Assembly (NCBI RefSeq): GCF_007859755.1
Contig: NZ_SJPF01000006.1
Span: 361,781-425,780, forward strand
Source of the DNA: Blastopirellula retiformator
GTDB lineage: Bacteria; Planctomycetota; Planctomycetia; Pirellulales; Pirellulaceae
Direction of reading: 5' to 3'
DNA length: 64,000 nucleotides
Of the stretch, positions 1 through 8,896 are shown piece after piece. The position numbers and the translations under genes are program-made. The stretch's first letter is position 1. Each line of letters starts with the position of its first letter. The notes under the pieces are model-generated. The model was not told the origin of the DNA, did no database searches, and was given only the letters and a program-made list of their open reading frames with translations.

Positions 1-1560
1 AAGCAACTCAATCTTCGCCTCTAGATCCGCGAGCGACTCCAGTTCGCTGGCGAGCCGCGCGGCCGCTTCGCCTTGCTTTCGTTCCGCCTGTTGCAGCTCG
101 TCGGCAAAGCGTTCGATCTCCCCATCGGCTGGCAGCAGCGAAACAGTGACGTCGTCATAGCCCGGGATCGTGGCGACGCTATTCTTCAGCGGTTTCGCCG
201 ACATCAGCTGCTGCTGAAAATCGCGGCGGAGGTCGGCTTCTCGTTCGGTTCGTCGACTCCAGGTCGTCGCTTCTCGCAATAGCGGAGCGAAATCAACTTT
301 GCTCGGCGGCGGCAGTTCGCTCAGGCGCTGTTCGGCTCGCTCGCACTGCCCAGCCAGCCGCTGCACGTCTTGCTCGTAGACCTTCAGCTGACTACGCAGA
401 TCGCTTTCGACAGCGGCGGCTTGTTCGACTTCCTTCCGCTGCGGATGCGACAGGGCGAACTGCGACAACGTGGCGACGCTCCACTCGGGATGCAGCTCGC
501 GCATCGCCTGATCGGCATCGGCCAATGCGGCCGCTTGCTCTTGTTGCCGTAGCGGAATGTGGCTGCGAAAGTTTTGAATTTCGGAGACGGTACGGACCAG
601 CCGCTGGATCGTCTCCTCTTGCAGCAGCAGTTCTTTGCTGATCGCGGCGGCGCTTTCGGCCTGCTCTTTGGTCAGCAGTTCCAATTGCGAACGATACCGC
701 GACAACTCTTCCTCCAGCGACTGTAGACGCGTCCGCTGGTACTCGAACTTTTCGATTGCTTCCCGCGGCGGCTGCTTATCGCCGGTCAGCGCGGCGATCT
801 GCTCGCTCAACTGCGAGAGCTCACGCCAAACGGGATACGCTTTTTCGATTCGCTCCAGGTGCCGCAGACGCAGAAACGCCGCTTCGTGCCGCTTGTAGAG
901 TTGATCCCGACGCTCAATCAACTGATCAATCTGGCGTAGCTTCTCATCGTATTGCGCCGGTCGCAGCGGAGCGCTACGCAACCGCGTCCGGGCCTCCCGC
1001 AATTGCGACAATAGCTCGTTGATTCGCGGTTTGCGACCAGTCGGCAAAAAGAGGGCGCTGCTTTCGGTCTCCAGCGTTTTCTTGAGCGTCTGCAATTGGC
1101 CAAGTCCGCCCAGACTGCCGCCGTACAGCGCTTCGTCCAAACTGGCCGCCTTCAGGCCCGCTTCGCCCGAAGCGAGTTCGGAAAGCGAAAAACCAAACAG
1201 TTGCTCGTAGGCAGGCTGCTCGATGCCGCCTAGCAGACTTGTCCAGGTTGTTTCGTCAAACGTCTCTTCGCTGCCGCTGAACAGCCCGGTCAGCGCCGAC
1301 TTGGTCGACTTGGTTCGGCGAAACTGCAACTGGCGACCGTCGGACAGCGAAGCGCCCACTTCGACCGCCATCTTGCCGCCATCGACAAAGGCGTACGGAT
1401 TGCGCACCTTGAAGCCGAAGATCGCCTCGCGGATCAGCTGCAGCAGCGTCGACTTGCCTGCTTCGTTGGGGCCATAGATGATCTGCAACCGGTCGCCAAA
1501 GTCGAAGCGGCGATCGGCAAAGACTCCAAAATTCTCAGCTTGAATCGCTTGAATCTTCAC
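1..1560 (-). CDS. yhaN: YhaN-like SMC/Rad50-type ATPase, partial at its C-terminal side
   Basis: The first 520 residues of a large ABC/SMC-type ATPase are visible; the gene runs off the left edge of the window. A Walker A motif GPNEAGKST lies at residues 30-38, followed by a long, charged region rich in E, Q, L and R that should form coiled coils. The family is the DNA double-strand-break processing ATPase that pairs with a YhaO metallophosphoesterase, comparable to Rad50/SbcC with Mre11/SbcD. I chose the GTG start at 1560-1558 because its GTGA overlaps the stop of the upstream phosphoesterase gene, the same coupling seen at every junction of this operon, and because it puts the P-loop at the usual distance from the N-terminus. 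It is the last visible gene of the addB-addA-yhaO-yhaN operon. SbcC itself is the alternative, but the short N-terminus and partner resemble YhaN more. Confidence 0.85.
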   Translation of the reverse strand, partial: MKIQAIQAENFGVFADRRFDFGDRLQIIYGPNEAGKSTLLQLIREAIFGFKVRNPYAFVDGGKMAVEVGASLSDGRQLQFRRTKSTKSALTGLFSGSEETFDETTWTSLLGGIEQPAYEQLFGFSLSELASGEAGLKAASLDEALYGGSLGGLGQLQTLKKTLETESSALFLPTGRKPRINELLSQLREARTRLRSAPLRPAQYDEKLRQIDQLIERRDQLYKRHEAAFLRLRHLERIEKAYPVWRELSQLSEQIAALTGDKQPPREAIEKFEYQRTRLQSLEEELSRYRSQLELLTKEQAESAAAISKELLLQEETIQRLVRTVSEIQNFRSHIPLRQQEQAAALADADQAMRELHPEWSVATLSQFALSHPQRKEVEQAAAVESDLRSQLKVYEQDVQRLAGQCERAEQRLSELPPPSKVDFAPLLREATTWSRRTEREADLRRDFQQQLMSAKPLKNSVATIPGYDDVTVSLLPADGEIERFADELQQAERKQGEAAARLASELESLADLEAKIELL

Positions 1561-2816
1561 GCGGCGCCCTCCAGTCCGGTCAGCACAATTTGCTCGGCGG
1601 CGGAAAGCCACTCGTCCATCCGTTCGCTCGTTTCCCGCTGGTCGCTAAGATCGGCCTGGGCGGCGCCCAGCTTTTCAAACAACGATTTCAGCTCGGACGA
1701 TAGTGCGGCCAGGCTCTCCGGATCTTGCCGCAACAGCTCCACCTCGCGGGCTAGCTCGCCCAGCAAATCAGCCTCGCCGCGCGAGAGCGGCGCCCGCTCG
1801 GCGGTGGTGCGGATCTTGACCTTTTCGATGCACAGGTCATCGCTGATCGCCGCCGCGGCGTCGCGGATCCGGCCGATCCAATTGCCTTGCTTCAGCGGAT
1901 CGTTCAGCTCGGCGTGAAGTTGACAGCTGCCGGTCAACCGAACCCGGGCGACCGTAAACCGCCCGTCGTTGCTCTCGTGCGCCGACGAAAGCGCATCTCG
2001 AATTTGTTCGTCCAACTGCTGAGCGTCGGCCTCGGTCGGTACCGCGATTTCGACTTCGCTGAACCGCAGCACGTCGGTCGGTTCAAAACGAACTTCTGCG
2101 AGCTGTCCATCGGTCACCGTACCGACCAGGCAGCCTTTGGCGCCTTGTTCGCGAATGTGGCGACCTTGCGTGTTGCCGCTGTAGGCGACGTAAGGATGTT
2201 CGCACAGCGGCGCCGCTTCGCGCAGATGAATATGTCCCAGCGCCCAGTAGTCATAACCTTTGCTCCGAAGGGTGTCGATCGTCGTCGGGGCGTACGGGTC
2301 GTGCTCGTCATAGCCTTGCAAACTGGTATGCAACATGCCGACATTGAAATAGCCGGAGAGCGCCGCCGGATATCCAGCCGCCAAATCCTCGAGCACATCG
2401 GGCCGGGCGAAACCACGGCCGTGGATCGCCGCCTGAATATCATCGAGCTGGATCGTCTCCGCCTTCTTCGCCGACAGTTCGCTAACATTGTCGGGCCAGC
2501 GAATCGACTTCTGCAGCTTGCTCTCGGCATCGTGGTTTCCACGAATGTAGAAGACGCGAATTCCCTGCGTCTCTAACCGGCGAAACTGGGCGATCGTCCA
2601 CTGTCCGGTCCGCATGTCTTGCCACTGGCCATCGAACAAGTCGCCGGCGATCAAGACGAACGCCACCTCTTCGCGGATCGCCAGTTCCACGACATTTTCA
2701 AACGCGGTGCGAGTCGCCAACCGGACTCGCTGCATCATCGCCGGGTCGATCTTGCCCAACCCTTGCAGCGGGCTATCGATATGCAAATCGGCCGCATGAA
2801 TAAATCGAAAGCTCAT
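1557..2816 (-). CDS. yhaO: YhaO-like DNA repair metallophosphoesterase (SbcD/Mre11 family)
   Basis: This 419-residue protein is a calcineurin-like phosphoesterase. The metal-binding motifs occur in order: DLH near residue 10, GDLFDG, GNHDAES, a GMLH histidine and GHIH. The family cuts DNA ends as the nuclease partner of a Rad50-like ATPase, here the downstream YhaN-like gene. The reading frame is open further upstream, but the start at 2816 (MSFRFIHAADLH) is preferred: its ATGA overlaps the stop of addA and it places DLH where family members have it. A C-terminal helical region rich in E, L and R probably binds the ATPase coiled-coil. Nothing in it looks damaged. Confidence 0.88.
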   Translation of the reverse strand: MSFRFIHAADLHIDSPLQGLGKIDPAMMQRVRLATRTAFENVVELAIREEVAFVLIAGDLFDGQWQDMRTGQWTIAQFRRLETQGIRVFYIRGNHDAESKLQKSIRWPDNVSELSAKKAETIQLDDIQAAIHGRGFARPDVLEDLAAGYPAALSGYFNVGMLHTSLQGYDEHDPYAPTTIDTLRSKGYDYWALGHIHLREAAPLCEHPYVAYSGNTQGRHIREQGAKGCLVGTVTDGQLAEVRFEPTDVLRFSEVEIAVPTEADAQQLDEQIRDALSSAHESNDGRFTVARVRLTGSCQLHAELNDPLKQGNWIGRIRDAAAAISDDLCIEKVKIRTTAERAPLSRGEADLLGELAREVELLRQDPESLAALSSELKSLFEKLGAAQADLSDQRETSERMDEWLSAAEQIVLTGLEGAA

Positions 2817-5800
2817 GATTTGACCTCCACAACAGCGTCGACCGAGGCGAAGTAGAGATGCCCCGACACCGCTTTGTCCGGCAGTTTCCACATTTGCTGC
2901 ACCGCACGGCGATATGCGTTGACCTGGGGACGATAGAAGGCCGCTTTGTCAGCCAGGGCTTCGGTTTCTTCCGCCGCCAGACGATCGGTCTTAAAGTCGA
3001 TCACGTCAGCCGCCACCACTTCGTCTCCTTCTTTCCACAGCACGAGTCGGTCGATGGAACCATTCTGGATTCCCCCTTCGACCGCAATCGCAAAGGTTTG
3101 CTCCTGACGAACCTCCGCCGTCGCCGCTGCCGATACGCCTGCCGGACGCCGCGTCGTCTGCTGACCGAGCAGTTGCTGCAGATTCGGCTGATCGATAATC
3201 TTGCGAAACCGCGACAACAAGTGGTCAACGTTCAGCGCGTCGCCAACAATTGCGCGAGCGACCGTGCCGAAACCTTGCTCATCCAGTTCAAAATTGTCGA
3301 GCCACTCGATTCGCTCCAGCCAGGCATGCGTCACCGAGCCGACCAAACGTCCAGTCGAATCGGACGTTTGCAGCAGGTTGGCGACTTTCAATCGCGGCCC
3401 CCCTTCTAGCTTCGACGGCGGCAACGCTTCGCCCCGCTGCCGTTTGACGGGCGCCATGGCGATTGGCAAGCGACGGGCGATTGTCTGCGTACGATGCGCG
3501 CTCGGCATGTCGGCCGACGCCAAATGGGCGTTCCACTCGGCGTCTCCCATTTGGTAGACCACTTCGTTGGCTTGCGGTTGGCGGTTCACTTCGAGCGCTT
3601 CGGTCAGTAACCCAGCCATCGTTCGCGGCGGGTTTTTCTCTTTGGCGGTTGGCGGTTTGATCACAATGTGCATCGCATGCACCGCGCGGGTGATCGCCAC
3701 GTATAGCACGCATAACTCTTCGACCGCTTGCTGCGAGCTAGAGCTAGTGAACATGCGCTGAAGTCGCGGCGGCAACACCTTTTGAACGTCTTTGTTGGCG
3801 TACCGCACAATGCCGGTCACCGGGGCGAGCGGCGCCGAGCGTTCGATCACAAAACTGGGCGGATGCCCCGGAAACTTCTGATCCAAATCCAGCAGCACCA
3901 CGACGTCAAACTGCAACCCTTTCGCCTGGTGAATGGTCATCACCCGCACGGCCGAAGCCTGGGGATCGGCGACTCGCTGCGTTTCGACGAACTCGATAAA
4001 GTCGCTGGTTCGCAGCGTCGATTTGCGTTGGTAGCCGTGCGCCAGGCGAACCAGTTGTTCGATCCGTCGCCGTTCGCGCGAATTGCCAATCTCGGCCAAC
4101 GTGCGAGACCAACGCCGCAACGTCGCCCCGTATCCGTCGACCAGAATCTCGCCACGTAGCTGCTGCGCCAGTTGCGACGCACGCTGCGAGCCCATGTGCG
4201 GCTTCAGGCCGATCACCTCGGCCAGCGGACTGTTTCGCACATGGAACCGGGCGACCGTATCGGCCGGATGATCGATCCACTGCAAGAGAGACATCATCAG
4301 CTGGACCGACGCGGAGTCAGTCAGCGTGCCCCCTCCTTCTTCGCTCGCAGTGACGCCTCGCTGACGCAGCTCGAAAATCATCTTCCGCACGGCCGAGTTG
4401 GTGCGGACCAACACGCCAACTTCACTGCCGGGCGAGTTCTCCAAACTGCGGCAGACTCGTTCGGCGGCGGCGATGAAGAGCGTCTCGTTGCTCGGATCGC
4501 CATCTTTGTCATACGGCGCCGTTTCCACGCTGACGTAGCCAGGCAAGTTTGTCTTGGCGGTCGAGTGATCCGCGAAGAGCGTCTGCCAACGTTTAACGCC
4601 CGCTTCGTACCGATCGAGCCCCGGGTGGCGATGCAGGTTGCGGGCCACCAGATTCACAAAGTCGATCACTACCGGCGACGAGCGAAAGCTGACCTTCAGT
4701 TCCGCTTCGTCCAGTTCCCCCAGTTCGGAAACGACTTCTTCAAAGATCTCGGCCACGCCGCCGCGCCAACCGTAGATCGCTTGCTTTACGTCGCCCACGC
4801 AAAAAAAGCTCCCTTGCGGCTGCGTCGTGACGCGACGCGCAACCGGCCGCAAGACGCTCCACTGGGCCGGCGACGTATCTTGAAACTCATCCAGCAGCAG
4901 GTGATTGATGTGCCCGTCTAGACGATAGGCGACGCGGGTCGGCGTGTCGGCGTTGGCCTGACGCGACAGAAAGCGAGTGACGTCGTCGAAGCGGTAGGCC
5001 TGCGATTGAAACTTCAAGCGGCGATAAATCGCATCGAACCGCTCGAGCAATTGAAACGCCCCTTCGGTCTGCCGCACCAGCAGGTTGTAAGGTTCGCAGG
5101 CCGCGGCGTCGATCAACGTTTGATAGGCGCAAGCGACATCGGCCGGGATCTCGGCCCGGTAATACATCAGGTCAGCTTCAATGACCTTCTTCGCCAGGCC
5201 TTTTTCAAGGAAACCGCCGAAGTCTCCCTCGTCAAACCGACTGAGATCTTCGTTACGGGCCTTGGTCATTCGCTTGTCGAGCGGCGCCTCGAGCAGCAGT
5301 TTTTTTGCCGCGTCAATCTCTTGCCGCTTCGGCGGCTGGCGGGTCTTGAGCGCCGTCCAAACTTCCCCAGGGGTTTCCTGAAACAGCCCATACAACTGGC
5401 TAGCCGCGTCCAGCATCAGTTGGCTAACGCCGCGGGTCGTTTCCCCTTTGCTCATCAGGTGCACGATCTCGAGCACCAGCTTCGCTTCGTGCTCGCGGAG
5501 CAGTTCTTCGATCGCGTTGACGCGCAGTTCCGAGTCGTCGACTTCGTCGGCAATCGACCATCCAGGCGGAAAGCCCATCTCAAAGCTGAAGCACTGCGCG
5601 ACCTGGATGAAGAAACTATCGAGCGTCTGTACCCGCAGGCGATGCAGTTGCCGCGTCAACTCGCGCAGCGTGGCGATGCAGGCATCCTGAGTGACCGGCG
5701 CCGCCTCGATAAAGTTGTTCAGCTCGGCCAGCTTGTGGGGATCGCGAGCCGCTTCGGCCAGGCGAATCATGATCCGGTCGAGGATTTCGCCCGCCGCTTT

Positions 5801-5935
5801 GCGGGTAAAGGTGGTCGCCAAGATCTCGGCCGGCGCGTCACCGGTCGCCAATACGCCCAAAAAGCGATTCGACAGCTGGAACGTTTTCCCGGAACCGGCC
5901 GAAGCCCGGATCAGGCGATGTTGGAACGTTCTCAT
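2813..5935 (-). CDS. addA: AddA-like UvrD/RecB helicase-nuclease
   Basis: A 1040-residue superfamily 1 helicase. Visible motifs: Walker A ASAGSGKT at residues 11-18, motif Ia TTFTRKAAGEI, motif II LLLDEFQDTSP, motif III VGDVKQAIYGWRGG, motif IV SFRSS, motif V MTIHQAKGLQFDVVVL and motif VI LYVAITRA. The C-terminus carries a RecB-type nuclease with VIDFKTD and QVNAYRRA. The family unwinds and resects double-strand breaks together with an AddB subunit, and AddB lies directly upstream with an ATGA overlap at 5932-5935. The start at 5935 (MRTFQHRLIR) is preferred over the longer frame because of that overlap and because Walker A then sits close to the N-terminus, as in AddA and UvrD. RecB is the alternative name, but no RecC or RecD is present. 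Confidence 0.88.
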   Translation of the reverse strand: MRTFQHRLIRASAGSGKTFQLSNRFLGVLATGDAPAEILATTFTRKAAGEILDRIMIRLAEAARDPHKLAELNNFIEAAPVTQDACIATLRELTRQLHRLRVQTLDSFFIQVAQCFSFEMGFPPGWSIADEVDDSELRVNAIEELLREHEAKLVLEIVHLMSKGETTRGVSQLMLDAASQLYGLFQETPGEVWTALKTRQPPKRQEIDAAKKLLLEAPLDKRMTKARNEDLSRFDEGDFGGFLEKGLAKKVIEADLMYYRAEIPADVACAYQTLIDAAACEPYNLLVRQTEGAFQLLERFDAIYRRLKFQSQAYRFDDVTRFLSRQANADTPTRVAYRLDGHINHLLLDEFQDTSPAQWSVLRPVARRVTTQPQGSFFCVGDVKQAIYGWRGGVAEIFEEVVSELGELDEAELKVSFRSSPVVIDFVNLVARNLHRHPGLDRYEAGVKRWQTLFADHSTAKTNLPGYVSVETAPYDKDGDPSNETLFIAAAERVCRSLENSPGSEVGVLVRTNSAVRKMIFELRQRGVTASEEGGGTLTDSASVQLMMSLLQWIDHPADTVARFHVRNSPLAEVIGLKPHMGSQRASQLAQQLRGEILVDGYGATLRRWSRTLAEIGNSRERRRIEQLVRLAHGYQRKSTLRTSDFIEFVETQRVADPQASAVRVMTIHQAKGLQFDVVVLLDLDQKFPGHPPSFVIERSAPLAPVTGIVRYANKDVQKVLPPRLQRMFTSSSSQQAVEELCVLYVAITRAVHAMHIVIKPPTAKEKNPPRTMAGLLTEALEVNRQPQANEVVYQMGDAEWNAHLASADMPSAHRTQTIARRLPIAMAPVKRQRGEALPPSKLEGGPRLKVANLLQTSDSTGRLVGSVTHAWLERIEWLDNFELDEQGFGTVARAIVGDALNVDHLLSRFRKIIDQPNLQQLLGQQTTRRPAGVSAAATAEVRQEQTFAIAVEGGIQNGSIDRLVLWKEGDEVVAADVIDFKTDRLAAEETEALADKAAFYRPQVNAYRRAVQQMWKLPDKAVSGHLYFASVDAVVEVKS

Positions 5936-8748
5936 TGAGCCACCTCCTCTTCGGTCGCCAGGGGAACCCAGCGTCCCAACACGCCATCCTGACAGATCCG
6001 CGAGAACTCGTCGTTGTTCTGTCCCACATCGGACGGGGGCCAAAACTCGCCATTGCGAATGCGACGGACCACCTCGGCGATCACTCCTTCGGCCTGATCA
6101 AAATCGGCATCTTCCCAGGCGGCGGCACGATAGCGGGTATCTTCGCGCTTGGCCGGCAAGGTAAAGTAGCCGACTTCCACGTGCGGACCGATCCCCAATT
6201 CGCGAGCAATCAAGCGATAGAAGGGTAGCTGCACGTTGAACCAATCGCGCTCCTCAAACTTCCCTTTGTGATGATCGGTCTCCGGCTTCTTGGCGGTGTC
6301 GCCGGTCTTGTAGTCGACCACGGCCCAGCGATTGGTATCGGGATGGTGATCGATCCGGTCGATCCGCCCTTTCAGCCGAACCGGCACATCGTCGACCATT
6401 AAGATTGGCTCATGCTCGGCGTTTTCGGTTTCGGTCCGCACAATTTTCCAGCCTTCTTCGGCGCGACGGGCCTGCGCGGTCGCAAACCATTGCAAGCGAA
6501 GTCGCAACTGCTCGACCTGGATCCGAACCGCCGGCAGCACGCGAGCGCCAAACCTCTCTTTCACCAGGGTACTTAGGGCTTGCTCTAAAAAGTCGCGGAT
6601 CGCCTTCTCATCGATCGAGTTCCGCAGCTCGCTGCGGCCAAACGCCTCGAGACTGTCATGCGCCAAGTTGCCGAACTGGGCGGCGTCGAGCTCTCGGGCA
6701 CTGTCGGAATACGACCGCAGCCGCAAGATTTTTTCGAGGTAGTAGCGATACGGACAGTAAAGATAGCGGCGAATATCGCTGGCTGTGATCTTCTCGACCT
6801 GGTACGGCCCGGGCTCTGGCAGCGGGATCTCGATCGCCTGACCGAAGAGTTCGGCTTCTCCTTCCAGGAACGAGACCGCCGAGTTCTTGATCGGTTCGGG
6901 ATCGCCGAACATTCGCTCCACCGCCGCCGGCAACGCCGCGTCGTCGCACCCAAACAACAACCGACTGGGCGCCAGCGGATCTCCGGCCGAGGTTCGTTTC
7001 GCGACGATCACGTCCAGATCTTGGCGACTGTTCAGTAGCAATTCAAAGGCATAGGCGTCACGCGCAAGCCGACGTGCGTTGTCTTCAATGCCCAAACGTT
7101 CTCGCAGCGAGTTCGGCAGAAACAAGTCGGCGTTCGCCGAGCTTGGCGTAAGTCCGTCATTGAAACTGGTCAGGATCAACGCCGGAGCGTCTTGCAACGG
7201 AAGTTCGAGCCAACCGAGCAGTTCGATCACGCCGTCACGCGGCTCTTCCGGCACCAGGTCGCCGCGAAGCAGTCGCAACAAGATGTCGATCGCTTCGCTG
7301 GCCGACAGCAGCGGTTGCAGCGTGTCGGGGATTTCTTCCCAGGTCGCCATCGCGTTCTCGATCGACTCAATCGGCAAGTAGATCGCGCGGTAGTCGACGC
7401 TGCTCGGCGTCAGCTGACGATCGCCATAGATCGATTGCAGCAGTTGACTGATCGGTTGCCGCCATTGCAACAGCGGACAAACAGGCTGCGAAAGCGGCAT
7501 CGCCAGCTGATCCATCTGGGCCATTAAGTCGGCAATCGTTTCGCCTTCCAGTTCACTCGCTTCGAGCGCATCGCGCAGGTGTTCGCCAAAGAAGAGATCG
7601 AGCGTTTCGAGCGGATCACGTTCCGACTCCATCATCCGCCAAACGTCAGGATGCCGCAGCGCCTCGGCCAGCGACGCAAAGCTGCGGCGGCGGAGATAGT
7701 CGGAAAAGGTGCGCAGCGCGCGGCAAGGCAGGGTTTCTACCACCGGGGATCCAGGACCAAAGCGACTATCAAGCTCGTGCGCGGCCAGCCGTTGTTTCAG
7801 TTCCGGCACTAGCGCTTCGTCCGGCACGCCGATTACGACGTCTTCCGGAGCGTAACGTCCGCCGTAGTTGGCCAGACAGGCAACCGCTTGTTCCGATTGA
7901 TCGGCGGGCCCTTCGACCAGGTAAACGCGCTTCGTATCGACGGCGGGGCGACGATCCGACCAGGCGTCCGGCTTTATGCAACCATGCCCATCAAACGCAC
8001 CTGCTAGTTCTTCCGGCGCGGCGATCAAAGCCGAGACTACAGCGCCATGGGCAACCGCCTGATCAAGCATCGACCGCAACGTCTGGTTCAAGTCGACCGT
8101 CCCGATCAACACCAGATGCCGATCGCAGCGGCATTCGTCGTATTGCAGAGCAAACAGCCGGGCAGTCTCTTTATCCCAGACGCCGACCCGATCGAGCCGG
8201 TTGAGATAATCTTGCTGCAATTGGGCGAGCGTCCGCCACCGCTCGACTTCGGCGAACTCCGGCATCTCCATCGCCCGCTTGGCGACGGCGGCGAAGTCAA
8301 GCTTCTCGCTCGCCAACTCGCGGTGGGTCTTGCGAATGATTTCGCCATACTCGCGCCACTGCGACAGATCGTCGGACGATGGCGGATGCGGAATCAGGTG
8401 CTTTCGCTGCTGCGAATTGAAGAGCCGCAACGTCTCGGCCCAGGCCAATTGCTGCGTCAACTGACTGGCGAACGGCCGCTTTTGCTCGTACAGCAGTTCC
8501 GGCGTTTGCCCGACGCCGCACAACATGGGGGGAACCAGCGAGAGCCCTTCGCTCTCGGCTCGCTCGACCAACAGATCGCGCAGTCGACGCCCTGCTTGGG
8601 CGCCCGGCAGAATCAGTGCGTATTCGCTTAGATCGATTAGCGGTCCGTCGCGACGAGCCAGCCCGGCCAGGTGATCCGCGGCAGTTACGAGCGCAGGGCG
8701 ATCCCAGCCCAGAAAAAATCGCGCTAAGTCGTTTGGTCGTCCTGACAT
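5932..8748 (-). CDS. addB: AddB-like PD-(D/E)XK nuclease subunit
   Basis: A 938-residue protein whose C-terminal quarter has the AddB/Cas4-like nuclease pattern: YLYCPYRYYLEKILRL, FGNLAHDSLEAF, GRIDRID, VVDYKTG and a following QLPFYRLI helix. The N-terminal half looks like a decayed helicase. I find no GxxGxGKT P-loop, so unlike Bacillus AddB it probably does not bind ATP there. AddB enzymes usually hold an iron-sulfur cluster through one cysteine before the nuclease core and a C-terminal triple; here only the CPYRYY cysteine and an isolated cysteine in RICQDG are seen, so the cluster is probably missing. It is the first gene of the repair operon and overlaps addA by ATGA. Confidence in the family is good; activity is inferred. 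Confidence 0.8.
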   Translation of the reverse strand: MSGRPNDLARFFLGWDRPALVTAADHLAGLARRDGPLIDLSEYALILPGAQAGRRLRDLLVERAESEGLSLVPPMLCGVGQTPELLYEQKRPFASQLTQQLAWAETLRLFNSQQRKHLIPHPPSSDDLSQWREYGEIIRKTHRELASEKLDFAAVAKRAMEMPEFAEVERWRTLAQLQQDYLNRLDRVGVWDKETARLFALQYDECRCDRHLVLIGTVDLNQTLRSMLDQAVAHGAVVSALIAAPEELAGAFDGHGCIKPDAWSDRRPAVDTKRVYLVEGPADQSEQAVACLANYGGRYAPEDVVIGVPDEALVPELKQRLAAHELDSRFGPGSPVVETLPCRALRTFSDYLRRRSFASLAEALRHPDVWRMMESERDPLETLDLFFGEHLRDALEASELEGETIADLMAQMDQLAMPLSQPVCPLLQWRQPISQLLQSIYGDRQLTPSSVDYRAIYLPIESIENAMATWEEIPDTLQPLLSASEAIDILLRLLRGDLVPEEPRDGVIELLGWLELPLQDAPALILTSFNDGLTPSSANADLFLPNSLRERLGIEDNARRLARDAYAFELLLNSRQDLDVIVAKRTSAGDPLAPSRLLFGCDDAALPAAVERMFGDPEPIKNSAVSFLEGEAELFGQAIEIPLPEPGPYQVEKITASDIRRYLYCPYRYYLEKILRLRSYSDSARELDAAQFGNLAHDSLEAFGRSELRNSIDEKAIRDFLEQALSTLVKERFGARVLPAVRIQVEQLRLRLQWFATAQARRAEEGWKIVRTETENAEHEPILMVDDVPVRLKGRIDRIDHHPDTNRWAVVDYKTGDTAKKPETDHHKGKFEERDWFNVQLPFYRLIARELGIGPHVEVGYFTLPAKREDTRYRAAAWEDADFDQAEGVIAEVVRRIRNGEFWPPSDVGQNNDEFSRICQDGVLGRWVPLATEEEVAQ

Positions 8749-8760
8749 GGCTCGCCTTTG

Positions 8761-8824
8761 CTCGGGAAAAGCTCAACATACCCGCCGAAGCCGGCAGGGA
8801 AAAGCCGCAGGAGCTTTTCCCGAG
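8761..8824. repeat. 14-bp perfect inverted repeat before addB
   Basis: The arms CTCGGGAAAAGCTC (8761-8774) and GAGCTTTTCCCGAG (8811-8824) are exact reverse complements separated by 36 bases. The structure lies after the glycosyltransferase stop (8897, minus strand) and 12 bases before the addB start codon. It could terminate the glycosyltransferase transcript, bind a regulator, or act as a leader hairpin for the repair operon. There is no classical T-run behind it. Confidence 0.6.
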
Positions 8825-8896
8825 GGTCGAGTGTAGAGACCGCGTGTGACACGTTGGGTCACGCGCAGCGAGCAAATCGCGAGAGAATGGCGGATT

